Source: Shewanella eurypsychrophilus (lineage in GTDB: Bacteria; Pseudomonadota; Gammaproteobacteria; Enterobacterales; Shewanellaceae). From it: a stretch of DNA of 64,000 nucleotides. Positions 56,201-64,000 of this stretch are shown here, piece by piece. Every line of letters begins with the position of its first letter. The stretch's first letter is position 1. The notes beneath the pieces were generated by a model, which saw nothing but the letters and a program-made list of their open reading frames with translations, was not told the DNA's origin and made no database searches. The stretch is from assembly GCF_007004545.3 (NCBI RefSeq), contig NZ_CP045503.2, positions 2,636,501 through 2,700,500 of the forward strand, read 5' to 3'. The translations under genes and the position numbers were made by a program.

Positions 56201-58041
56201 TCAATTTACTTAATAATGCAGTAAAGTTCACTCACCATGGTGCAGTCACTCTTTCGATCAAAGTCGTTAGTCAGACCGCGCAAAACGCCAGGTTATCGTT
56301 TGAAGTGCAAGACTCGGGTATTGGGATGTCAGTCGCAGAGATTGACAAGTTATTTGTTCCTTTCACTCAAGCAGACTCTTCAACAACCAGGACGTATGGT
56401 GGGACGGGGTTGGGGCTATCGATTTGCCATAAGTTGGTGACGCTTATGGGGGGAACGATAGGGGTGAACGCCAAAGTCTCTCAAGGTTCAAATTTTTGGT
56501 TCCAAGTCGACTTCAATATCGCGGCAAATAATCAAGGCCAGCAAGAACATGATCTACAAGTTATGCCACTCAATATTTTGATAGTCGATGATGATCCCGC
56601 CTCGTTGATGGTGATAAAATCCTATATCGAATCATTTGGTTTTCATGCTGAGATCGAACATTGTGCCAGGCAGGCTCTACAGCGACTTAAAGATCACCAC
56701 TTCGACTTGATCATTTGCGATTGGAAAATGCCAGAAATGGATGGCATTGAGTTTGTTCGTGAGCTACAAAATCAGCTTGAATTACACGCCCCTACAGTGA
56801 TCATGGTCAGTGCTTTCGAGCGAGATAGAATCACAACCTTAAGCCATGATCTTACACTCTCGGCAATCATGACTAAACCCATTGCCCCATCAACATTACT
56901 TGGCGTCATCACAGATGTGCTCGGCGGCCATAGTGCGATAAATGCCACTGAAATAGCGATAGGACAAAAATATGACTTTAGTGGCGTGCGTATACTCTTG
57001 GTCGAAGACAACGTCATTAACCAAGAACTTGCTGAGGAACTGTTACGCCAGGTACAGGTGAATGTGACAATTGCCAATAATGGTCAGGAAGCCATTTATC
57101 TGCTGGCTCAGAACACTTTTGACCTGGTGCTAATGGATATTCAAATGCCTGTGTTAGACGGTATATCAGCGACTAAACAAATAAGACAGGATCCACATTA
57201 TGAACACTTACCGATTATCGCGATGACCGCCAATGCGTTAATGGGGGATCGCAATGCGTCAATGTCTGCGGGAATGAATGATCACATTAATAAACCAATA
57301 GATGTTAAAGCGCTCTATAAGATGATTTCAAAATGGACAGGAAAATCCGCTACAGCCAATACGAGCAAGGCTAAACAGCCAAAAGTAGTGAGTCGCTCTA
57401 ACACTGAGCTAATGAAGTCGCTCAATATGTTCGGCCTGCAAACAGAGTCTGCGTTAGCCAGACTCAATAGTGATGAAGTCTTCTATCTCTCTTTACTCAA
57501 TAAATTACAGCAAAGGATATCAGAGCAGCTCCCATCTCTGAAAGCCATTCACAAGCGGAGGCACCTAGAGAATATGGCGGCTGAAGTCCATACACTCAAA
57601 GGTTTGTTGGCCACGGTGGGAGCCAATGAACTGAGTGGCCAATGTGCTGTTTTTGAGATGAAGTTTAACATCCAACAGTATCCAGTTAAGGAGCTGAATG
57701 AGTTTTTTATCCAGCTTGAAGCTTTTGCAACTTCCATCAATGATCTCATGTTAATTTCTCAAGCTGATCTGTCTCGAAAACTCAGCACCTCACCAATACA
57801 AGCTTTATCTTCTCAACAAATAATAGCGGCGATTGTTGAATTAGAGCGCTTGCTCTTGAGTAATGATAGCGATGCAATGGAACTTGTTGAAAAACTTATC
57901 ATCGCAGACCTTAAGCCAAAGGATAAACTTGAAGCACTATTAGCTCACTGTGAGCGATATGATTTTGAAGCAGCCTATGAGCTGCTTTTACATAGTAAAG
58001 CGGAACTAATGGGAGAGAAAAATGAATCGTCAACAGAGTAG
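53218..58041 (+). CDS. CHASE-PAS-PAS hybrid histidine kinase with two receivers and Hpt
   Basis: About 1607 residues. Multiple N-terminal membrane helices (about 1-300) precede a periplasmic CHASE domain (about 320-480), a final membrane helix (about 580-600), PAS1 (about 610-730) and PAS2 (about 740-855). HisKA has His near 882 (FLANMSHEIRTPMNAI), then HATPase, REC1 (Asp near 1167, ICDWKMPEMDG), REC2 (Asp near 1305, LMDIQMPVLDG) and Hpt (His near 1458, EVHTLKGLLATVG). The ATG at 53218 opens the membrane domain; a TTG 75 bp upstream is the alternative. The ligand is unknown. Confidence 0.88.
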   Translation: MDKINSKIVVLIKLLSMFVTVISGIIIMGWLARIDGLLRLAPSMTPMQFNTALCFLLSASGLLLIAYERGAYLSRLAIALGLIASVSLLQYVVDINLGVDELFVAYFINTEQVSHPGRMAPNTALNFIFSSLFLLLYKQVGVRFVEINRALACLVIGLSAIAIFGYIFGVPSVYGWKNVTAMALSTSINFLLIGTGMLLCLSSKRYNSTAYTLPLLILIIAVSAISWQTVLVSYKPTGFDSITPNIILYCCAGCCLVLIYFSYFKRSPSPSHFGQYVALVILCLGTISSLSLYSYLSNHQTVRLKESLHSNASSHVTSLQATIDILTVMLDNARVISYYNEVENEAIFNTMSGLFLKKYPSVTRIMYVPIISDQHQFEQQIKRRYDFEVGMSEVSDGRKIKAGIRALYTPILYQYPISHIDNDIGLDLYAQRQYREVFDGAFAANTLSHRIFDGQAVTSHAMIIAPLRHNIYQKSYQIDALTDIRGFIVLEYNLSQLIDNLIQQSLVARGLHMLIESEKGTTFAFFHQSRRSIDSNINPSLLSQTEKVVFPLNIADEQLSVSVWPSDSFIKQYDSVTPEVLSFLLLISSIIISFYQYRTTKREQKIEQMKAYLASVVDALPNPMLIVDKNMLFVGCNQQFASMFDIEKHQIKSKEFLAKIAAFPDYHRMRIEDEDCFNTGESKQSEVSILLASGEERIYSYLRNVVEIDNEKRLIGTLYDLTAEKAITEALNLALTNANEMFISAPDAMVIVSDDGVIVQINSAAESLFGYYPDELVGKKIEVLLPENIREAHVGLRRSFIDEKNSRPMGKGLLLMAVDHQGENIHVEVSLSPIKTSEGLHVVASVRDVSERSAFEKAIQDAKEEAEDANRTKSAFLANMSHEIRTPMNAIIGFTHLLLESALNIEQDKYAHKIKASANSLLGIINDILDVSKIEAGKLELEHIQFNLYIDVLENMSNIISLKADEKNLQLLFDFDTNLPANLIGDPLRLGQILLNLLNNAVKFTHHGAVTLSIKVVSQTAQNARLSFEVQDSGIGMSVAEIDKLFVPFTQADSSTTRTYGGTGLGLSICHKLVTLMGGTIGVNAKVSQGSNFWFQVDFNIAANNQGQQEHDLQVMPLNILIVDDDPASLMVIKSYIESFGFHAEIEHCARQALQRLKDHHFDLIICDWKMPEMDGIEFVRELQNQLELHAPTVIMVSAFERDRITTLSHDLTLSAIMTKPIAPSTLLGVITDVLGGHSAINATEIAIGQKYDFSGVRILLVEDNVINQELAEELLRQVQVNVTIANNGQEAIYLLAQNTFDLVLMDIQMPVLDGISATKQIRQDPHYEHLPIIAMTANALMGDRNASMSAGMNDHINKPIDVKALYKMISKWTGKSATANTSKAKQPKVVSRSNTELMKSLNMFGLQTESALARLNSDEVFYLSLLNKLQQRISEQLPSLKAIHKRRHLENMAAEVHTLKGLLATVGANELSGQCAVFEMKFNIQQYPVKELNEFFIQLEAFATSINDLMLISQADLSRKLSTSPIQALSSQQIIAAIVELERLLLSNDSDAMELVEKLIIADLKPKDKLEALLAHCERYDFEAAYELLLHSKAELMGEKNESSTE

Positions 58042-58173
58042 AACGTTAATTGGAATATCCTTGTTCAAAGTAGAAGTGCAAGCATCCGAACATCAAGGGT
58101 TCTAGCACGTACTCAACAACGCGGGGATCTGCTACACTGTTTTGGTTACTTTTTAACTTAAGATCAATTCGTT

Positions 58174-58983
58174 ATGCAGCGCCCACCATTACGTCAAGCT
58201 AAAACCATCGACAATGTTTTTAATAGTGCCTATTGGCACCTTGGTCAACAAGATTTCACCATTAATGAAATTCGTACCAAGCTTGAGCGCAAAACCGAAA
58301 ATCCACAATGGATTGAGACCGTACTCGCCAAACTAATAGAGAATGGTTACCTGAAAAATGACTATGACTTTGCTGTACGCTATTGCGAGCTGGCCTTTAG
58401 TAATGAACTCGGTACAGGCGCAATAAGACGTAAGTTACGACTTCGCGGTGTACCTGTGACAGAGATAGATACTGCAATAGAGCAAGTGATGGATGAACAA
58501 AAAGTCGATGCTTTCGCGATGGCTACGTCTAGGCTACTCAGCAAATTTGATAATTTTTATGGCACCAATAGAGAAAAAGTCTATGCCCAGATGACCACCA
58601 AAGGTTTTTCTCGTGTAGAGATTGATCATGCCTTAGCACAACATCCAGAGCGTGAAACACTGCGTAGTAAATTAGCCGTAAAAGCAGATAAAGTTGACTT
58701 AACCACTGAAATAATTAAGTTATTTAATAAAGGTAAAGGTGAAACCCTTATCTTACAGGAACTAAAACAGCGACTGATCGATGTCAGCGATTTTGAAGAT
58801 ATCTTGTATCAATTAACGCTATCAGAAGATGTCGATTTTTATCAAAGCTGTAAAAAAGAGCTGGCTAAAAAGCGCTATGATCTATCGGATTATAAAGAAA
58901 AGTCGAAAGCGTATGCGTATCTATCCCGTAAAGGGTTTGGCAGTGATGAAATAAAAGAAGCAATGGATCCAGGTGATGAGTAA
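58174..58983 (+). CDS. RecX-family protein, extended
   Basis: 269 residues with RecX-like three-helix repeats: NPQWIETVLAKLIENGYLKNDYDFAVRYCEL and GAIRRKLRLRGVPVTEIDTAIEQV in the N-terminal half, then further similar repeats including YAYLSRKGFGSDEIKEAM at the end. Classical RecX is about 150-170 residues and inhibits RecA filaments. This longer form has extra repeats, and recA is not adjacent, so it is a RecX-family paralogue of uncertain role. ATG start with AACTTAAGATC upstream, a weak ribosome site. Confidence 0.75.
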   Translation: MQRPPLRQAKTIDNVFNSAYWHLGQQDFTINEIRTKLERKTENPQWIETVLAKLIENGYLKNDYDFAVRYCELAFSNELGTGAIRRKLRLRGVPVTEIDTAIEQVMDEQKVDAFAMATSRLLSKFDNFYGTNREKVYAQMTTKGFSRVEIDHALAQHPERETLRSKLAVKADKVDLTTEIIKLFNKGKGETLILQELKQRLIDVSDFEDILYQLTLSEDVDFYQSCKKELAKKRYDLSDYKEKSKAYAYLSRKGFGSDEIKEAMDPGDE

Positions 58984-59058
58984 ATGGCGTAGAAGTCTGC
59001 TAATCACTGAAGCGGGTCTATTACCCGCCGCATAGGTAGAGGGTCAATGTTATATCAA

Positions 59059-59541
59059 TTACACTGGCTCATCGGCTTGAATTTGTCCTACCAATAATAC
59101 AGGTGCGGCATCGAGTTCGTCAGCATCCATCATGGATGCAATACGCTCTACTGCCGAGAGTAACTGGCTTTGTTCCCACTCTTCAAGATTTTGATAGCGC
59201 TTAATAAAATGCTCTTGAAGTGGTTTTGGTGAGTCAATTAATAACGCTTGGCCCGCTTCGCTTAACGATAAATGTACTTTACGTTTATCAGTTTCACTGC
59301 GTGTTCTAATGATTAAATTACGGCTTTCAAGTCTATCGAGAATCGTCGTGACGGTTGCCGGGCTCAGTGTTATTTCTTGAGCTATTTGCTTTGCCAGTGG
59401 CGCGTCAAGTTGTTCAATTTTTCGCATCACCATTAGCTGTGGACCCGTTAATCCTGACTCTTTATTTAATTGTCGAGAATGTATGCTGATAGCCCGGATC
59501 ACACGGCGTAATGAAATTAATAACTGTTCGTACTTTTCCAT
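59059..59541 (-). CDS. MarR family transcriptional regulator
   Basis: 160 residues. Winged helix: PLAKQIAQEITLSPATVTTILDRLESRNLIIRTRSETDKRKVHLSLSEAG in overlapping family motifs, with the DKRKV wing. A strong ribosome site (GAGGGGGGG) precedes the ATG on the minus strand. It is divergent from the carnitine acyltransferase-like gene across a 562-bp region and could regulate it; no palindromic site was found to prove that. Confidence 0.88.
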   Translation of the reverse strand: MEKYEQLLISLRRVIRAISIHSRQLNKESGLTGPQLMVMRKIEQLDAPLAKQIAQEITLSPATVTTILDRLESRNLIIRTRSETDKRKVHLSLSEAGQALLIDSPKPLQEHFIKRYQNLEEWEQSQLLSAVERIASMMDADELDAAPVLLVGQIQADEPV

Positions 59542-60103
59542 AATTCCCCCCCTCTATTTTTGCGTACCATAACAGAAATAATCGTAACACTCATGCGCAA
59601 AATAACAAAAACAGAATAATCCCAGACAATAATCTTCTTTTTCAGCTTTCATAAAAAAACTGCTTATAAACTAACTGCTTGTGAGGCCGGAAGTAGGGCG
59701 CTTAACGCTGAGTTCAAGGGTGAGATAAAGTCGACATTATCTCGACTTTACAATATTTGCATACTTTTAACCGTATTAATGAATATTTAATCAATCGACC
59801 CCTAATCATTAGTGCTCTAACTATCAAGTGTTAGCCATAACGTGATCAGTGTTGAGTAATAATCAACTAAAGTGGCAATGCAGTAGGTAAAGCGTAACAT
59901 GCAACTCAGAATATGCTGATTTATAAAGGTTAAGTCGTTATTTTTATGATATGAAAATATCTTAGTGGTTATAGTTGAAATTATTTTAACTGTAATTATC
60001 TATTTAGGTAAAGATTTACATTCTATTTTGGTCATAGCCTTTGTCTGGTTTCATTTGTGAGAGCCCGCCAATAAATATGTATTTACACTAAGGGGTTGAA
60101 ACA
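59542..60103. other. 562-bp divergent intergenic region, no gene seen
   Basis: AT-rich spacer between the MarR and acyltransferase genes. No open frame of useful size, RNA gene or strong hairpin was recognised. It must hold two divergent promoters but none matches consensus well by eye. Confidence 0.5.
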
Positions 60104-61891
60104 TTGATAGGCAACACATTTAGTCGTCAAAAAGAGTTACCTGTAATGCCGGTGCCGGACATAAATATAACCTGCCGTAAACTCATCGAATGGGCTGAGC
60201 CATTATTAACTGAACCAGAGATAACCAAGACCAGAGAAGCCATTAAGCAGTTTCTGCAGCCCGGAGGTGAAGGGGAAAGGCTACAAAATGAGTTGGTTGA
60301 ATGGGCTAGCTCCCCCTCAATCACGAACTGGTTTGCCCCTGTTTGGCGCGATTTCTATCTGGCATGCCCAAAGTCACTGGTGATCAACAGTAACGTATTT
60401 TATTACCTGAAAAGTAAGCTTGATGAAAATGTAGATCCGCAGGCAAGAAATGCTGCCGCGCTTATTAGCAGCGTTTACGATTTTATTGGCTTGATTGATG
60501 AACGCAAGCTGGCGGTCGATATGCAGAAAGAGCTGCCGTTATGCATGAATCAATATAACCAACTTTTTTCTTCAACAAGAATACCTCGCCAAGGGACGGA
60601 TGAGTTCAAAACCTTATCGTCAAGAAACCATATCATCGTTATGCATCATCAAGGTATCTACAAACTCAATATCATTGATGAACATGGCAGTATTCGTTCC
60701 CCCTTTGCAATTGAATATGAGCTTGATTGTATTCTGTCTATCTCAAAGAGTGGACAAAACTTAGGTCTGCTAACCACAATGCAACGTGATGACTGGGCTG
60801 AAAGTCGGGCAGAGCTACTGCAGATCTCGGCTAATAATAAAAATGCGATGACTGCTATCGAAGAAGCTAGTTTTGTTTTATGTCTGGATAAAAGTGAGCC
60901 CAATGAGATAGCGGAAATCTCAAAACAGTTACTCCACGGGGAGGGGCAGGATCGATTTTTCGATAAATCCCTGCAGTTTATCGTTTTCAAAAATGGTAAG
61001 ACAGGGATCAATTTTGAGCATACCGGGGTGGACGGCTCTGTGATGCTGCGCCTGATCGGACATATCTATGACACGATTGATAAGGTTTTATTCGAGAAAA
61101 CCACCCGCTCAGAAACGAAACAGGTCGTTTCTCCTAGCGTCGAAGAGCTAGCGTTTGATCTCAATGATTCGCTGAAACAAACAATTCGAGCGGCTGCAGA
61201 TGCCTTTAGCCAGCACGTCGCCAATACCCAGACCAGAGTGTTGAATTTTACTCAGTTTGGTAAAAATCAGATAAAGCAGTTTGGGGTCAGTCCCGATGCG
61301 TTCGTTCAGTTGGCGCTGCAACTAGCTGAATATAAGCTATATGGCAAGCTTTACAGCGCCTATGAAGCCGTGATGACAAGAACGTTTATCGACGGACGCC
61401 TCGATGCATTACATACTGTTTCAACCGAGTCGACAGCATTTATTCACAATATATGTGACGCCGAATCTTGTAGGCAGACAAAAATCGATTCACTCATAAA
61501 GGCAGCCCAAAAGCATGTTGAAAGAGCAAGTGAATGCAGACAGGGTCTCGGGGTTTACGCCCATTTTATGGCATTAACGTATCGCTATAAAGAGGCTGGC
61601 AACAACATAGGAATGACTGAGTTGCCAGAAATTTTTACAGATAAGGGATACCAGACATTGAATCACAGTGTGGTCTGTACCAGCACCACATCAGATTACG
61701 GTGTAGAGCTGGCGGGTTATGGACCGATTGTCGATGATGGCTACGGGATCCGTTACTTTAAGCGCAGTGATTCTATCTGCTTTAATATGACGAGTCGCAG
61801 TGCAATGCAGGATAAACTCGAGCTGATGCAAGGCTATATCGAGCAGTCGTTGCTTGAAATGGCCGATCTGATGCGAAGCCGAGAAACCTGA
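60104..61891 (+). CDS. choline/carnitine O-acyltransferase family protein
   Basis: 595 residues matching the size and motif order of carnitine/choline acyltransferases. The catalytic His is in INFEHTGVDGSVML (about residue 308), followed by TRTFIDGRLDALHTVSTES, which corresponds to the carnitine-binding GRTE...RS segment, and VCTSTTSDYGVELAGYGPIVDDGYGIRYF, the STS and GPVVPDGYG signature. The family moves acyl groups between CoA and carnitine or choline and is mainly eukaryotic. TTG at 60104 has AGGGG eight bases upstream; ATG at 60146 is the alternative. Confidence 0.82.
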   Translation: MIGNTFSRQKELPVMPVPDINITCRKLIEWAEPLLTEPEITKTREAIKQFLQPGGEGERLQNELVEWASSPSITNWFAPVWRDFYLACPKSLVINSNVFYYLKSKLDENVDPQARNAAALISSVYDFIGLIDERKLAVDMQKELPLCMNQYNQLFSSTRIPRQGTDEFKTLSSRNHIIVMHHQGIYKLNIIDEHGSIRSPFAIEYELDCILSISKSGQNLGLLTTMQRDDWAESRAELLQISANNKNAMTAIEEASFVLCLDKSEPNEIAEISKQLLHGEGQDRFFDKSLQFIVFKNGKTGINFEHTGVDGSVMLRLIGHIYDTIDKVLFEKTTRSETKQVVSPSVEELAFDLNDSLKQTIRAAADAFSQHVANTQTRVLNFTQFGKNQIKQFGVSPDAFVQLALQLAEYKLYGKLYSAYEAVMTRTFIDGRLDALHTVSTESTAFIHNICDAESCRQTKIDSLIKAAQKHVERASECRQGLGVYAHFMALTYRYKEAGNNIGMTELPEIFTDKGYQTLNHSVVCTSTTSDYGVELAGYGPIVDDGYGIRYFKRSDSICFNMTSRSAMQDKLELMQGYIEQSLLEMADLMRSRET

Positions 61892-61922
61892 TAGCTAGCA
61901 GTGAAAGTCTGTGTGACTGTAT

Positions 61923-62588
61923 TTAACCACGAGCAATGGTGATATCCGATACATATCCATGTTCGGTTCCCACCAATGCCTGCTTAAGCATCGTTGCCGC
62001 TTCAATTGCGCTCATAAAGCCAGATGTATCTAGTGACTTACCACTTGAGGGCCAAAACTCCGTTGCCATGCCGCCAGGATAAACTGCGATAAGCTTCATG
62101 GGGCAGCCTTTAAGTTCCAGGCGTACTGATTCAACCAGTCCCCGCACCGCCCATTTTACTGCGCAATAGGTCGACTCTCCCGCCTTCGCCGTCAGTGCCG
62201 CCGTTGACATGACAATCACCACGGTCACAGCTTGCTCTTTGTAACGCTTCACCGCTTCACGTAAAAGCATGATTGCAGATGTGACATTGTTTTCTATTAA
62301 CGCGTTAATCGCATCAGCTTGCTGATTTTCAAGCGCGCCAAAGTATCCACTACCGGCGCAGTGGATGATGGTTTGAGGTGTATGTTGGCAGGCATCAAAC
62401 AGGGCTTTTATATCGTCTGGTTGACTCAAATTTGCTGTTTTAGCCTGAACCTTATCACCTAAAGGTTCGGCGACTTTAAGTAAACGTTGTTCGTTACGTC
62501 CAGAAATTAGCAGTTCAACCCCATCTTCACTGTACAGCTTGGTCAAGGCAGCCCCAAGTCCGCTACTGGCTCCGGTGATCACAATCAT
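61923..62588 (-). CDS. short-chain dehydrogenase/reductase
   Basis: A 221-residue Rossmann-fold oxidoreductase. Cofactor motif TGASSGLGAAL at residues 5-15, HCAGSG in place of NAG, and the catalytic STAALTAKAGESTYCAVKWAV segment with Ser, Tyr and Lys. The start at 62588 places the TGASSG motif at the usual position; the frame extends 18 codons further without family similarity. Substrate unknown. Converges with the acyltransferase gene. Confidence 0.88.
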   Translation of the reverse strand: MIVITGASSGLGAALTKLYSEDGVELLISGRNEQRLLKVAEPLGDKVQAKTANLSQPDDIKALFDACQHTPQTIIHCAGSGYFGALENQQADAINALIENNVTSAIMLLREAVKRYKEQAVTVVIVMSTAALTAKAGESTYCAVKWAVRGLVESVRLELKGCPMKLIAVYPGGMATEFWPSSGKSLDTSGFMSAIEAATMLKQALVGTEHGYVSDITIARG

Positions 62589-62732
62589 GGATAACTCACT
62601 GTTTAACTTGATTCGGATAAAAATAGTCACATATATGCGCAAAGACTACAAAAATATCTGCTGAAGATGGGCCATTCGTGGTGACTTTCAACCATAAAGC
62701 AATAAATTGGACCCACAGCAGCGATATCTAAT

Positions 62733-64000
62733 CTACTCATGTTTCTTTATAAGTTGGATTATCTGCTCCATAGCTGGGTCTTTAGCTGAAAAGTACGCCT
62801 CAGAAGTCAGTGTCACCGGCAGGTGAGGCGCTATCCAAATCCTATGGTCTTCAGCCTTCGAAGCCTGATGATACTGAGAAGATATGATCCCCCATACACC
62901 ACTGTAGGGAAGTTTGAACCACCCAGCTTCACCTAAATGGTTAGGTCTGCTACCACTAGGCTCTCCGACAATAATGGCATCGGTCAACCGATTAAGATCG
63001 GCAAGTAATAGGTGCGCGGCTGAAAATGTATTTCTGCCGACAATGACAAATAGCTGATTATTTTCATTTTGCTCGCTAAAGTGAATTAACGCACGAGTGA
63101 GTGGTGGAATTATTGAACCATTGCCGCCACTGTTGTGGCGCAGATCCAAGACAAGGTTTTCGACATTATCCTGGATAACTCTTTGTTTTATTTCCCGACT
63201 AAATTGAGCAAGCGACTGAGGTTTCTGTTGTGCGACGGCATTAAATTGTAAATAAAGATAATTATCTTCTTTGTTATTGAGAAACCAGTAATTATCACTT
63301 TTATTGTTCAAGTAAGCCGGATTGTTGTCAGAGGCCAGTTTGGGCAGTGTAGGAAATCCAGCAAAATTGAATGGGGCACCAGTTAGTGAGATCGTCTCTT
63401 GTTTCCCTTTACTATCTGCGACAGTAAGCAGTACCTTATCGACATTGTCCACTAAGCTAAGTCCTGCTAGCACTTGGGGTAATGACAGATAAAAAGGAGC
63501 TAACCAATATTGCTGCATCTCGTTATCTCGTGCGTTTATCGATCCCACTGCGCTGAGGGCTTGCAGTACCGGAGTATGACCCACTGAGATCACTTTACGT
63601 CCTATCAAGTGCTGATACCGCTCGTTAGCGCTAACAATGTAGAGGCCGTCATTAAACCAATAAAAACTCACAGGAAGCCGGTTAAATGAACCTTTCAAGG
63701 AGTGAGTAGGAACAATGAAGTTATGACCATTTCCCACACTTGCAAGCAGCTGCATCATTCTAAAAACAATCTGCTGATCTGTCAGGTCGGGAATATCTGC
63801 TGTGATCGAGTCTACTTGTTGCTCTAACTGCCCAAGAGAGGTTTTATGGTAAGGATCAACATGTAATCGCTTGATCTCAGAAAGTAGAAACGTTAAATCT
63901 TCGACCCATTGCTTATCTCGAGATAAACCAGCCTGACGAAACTCGCCTGACAGTTTCTTGAAGGCATCAGATGCCGCTATATTAGTGAAACTTGAGTTAT
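62733..64000 (-). CDS. S41 family peptidase-like protein (partial, start beyond window)
   Basis: The frame stays open from 62733 to the window end, so at least 422 residues. The C-terminal half has tail-specific protease features: NLVLDLRHNSGGNGS, the serine region FVIVGRNTFSAAHLLLADL and GEPSGSRPNHLGEAGWFKLPYSG. Upstream residues (SVGNGHNFIVP) also match S41 N-terminal domains. The catalytic Ser is likely in TFSAA. Secretion cannot be judged because the N-terminus is missing. Confidence 0.82.
   Translation of the reverse strand, partial: NSSFTNIAASDAFKKLSGEFRQAGLSRDKQWVEDLTFLLSEIKRLHVDPYHKTSLGQLEQQVDSITADIPDLTDQQIVFRMMQLLASVGNGHNFIVPTHSLKGSFNRLPVSFYWFNDGLYIVSANERYQHLIGRKVISVGHTPVLQALSAVGSINARDNEMQQYWLAPFYLSLPQVLAGLSLVDNVDKVLLTVADSKGKQETISLTGAPFNFAGFPTLPKLASDNNPAYLNNKSDNYWFLNNKEDNYLYLQFNAVAQQKPQSLAQFSREIKQRVIQDNVENLVLDLRHNSGGNGSIIPPLTRALIHFSEQNENNQLFVIVGRNTFSAAHLLLADLNRLTDAIIVGEPSGSRPNHLGEAGWFKLPYSGVWGIISSQYHQASKAEDHRIWIAPHLPVTLTSEAYFSAKDPAMEQIIQLIKKHE

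Overview
The window looks like a chromosomal segment of a marine gammaproteobacterium, most probably Shewanella. This is an inference from gene content and order: the block M2 peptidase - psrA - fadE - pykA - hexR - zwf - pgl - edd - eda, preceded by a VC2046/SO_2500-type gene, a YfcZ-type gene and a GGDEF/EAL gene, is a Shewanella-like arrangement. Function names come from motif recognition and recall of protein families; no database search was run.

Layout. 1-2072: a PLP-dependent cysteine-synthase-like gene behind four tRNA-Tyr genes, two of whose spacers carry arrays of the 7-bp unit AAAACTT. 2073-9400: conserved small proteins, a c-di-GMP protein, YchJ, an M2 peptidase lipoprotein and the TetR regulator PsrA. 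9431-19452: fadE, pykA, and the Entner-Doudoroff operon zwf-pgl-edd-eda divergent from hexR. 19725-27046: dmeF, a MarR regulator, an EptA-type phosphoethanolamine transferase, a diguanylate cyclase and a Pat-type protein acetyltransferase.

27208-42771: a large anaerobic nitrogen/purine-type catabolic cluster. A YgeV-like sigma-54 activator is divergent from ygeW-ygeX-ygeY-hyuA-yqeA, followed by a GltD-like FAD/Fe-S oxidoreductase, a pyruvate:ferredoxin oxidoreductase and a protein made of three fused RidA domains. The parts fit one pathway: YgeX would make 2-aminoacrylate and pyruvate from 2,3-diaminopropionate, RidA would hydrolyse 2-aminoacrylate, PFOR would oxidise pyruvate and the FAD/Fe-S protein would take the electrons, while YgeW and YqeA would recover ATP through carbamoyl phosphate. 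A sigma-54 promoter and a palindromic upstream site lie in front of ygeW.

42889-51255: a chromosomal integron. The integrase gene (minus strand, LexA box upstream) is split by an IS630-family element. Removing the element plus one copy of the target duplication restores an in-frame 319-codon integrase. Six complete plus-strand cassettes follow, each closed by an attC site whose end sequences match as expected, then an eroded seventh cassette and a Y1 (HUH) transposase. Cassette genes are mostly small unknown membrane proteins; one is an OLD-family ATPase/TOPRIM nuclease, a plausible anti-phage gene.

51505-64000: a double-receiver pseudo-kinase regulator divergent from a giant CHASE/PAS hybrid histidine kinase, a RecX-family protein, a MarR regulator, a choline/carnitine acyltransferase family protein (unusual in bacteria), a short-chain dehydrogenase and an S41 peptidase that runs off the window end.
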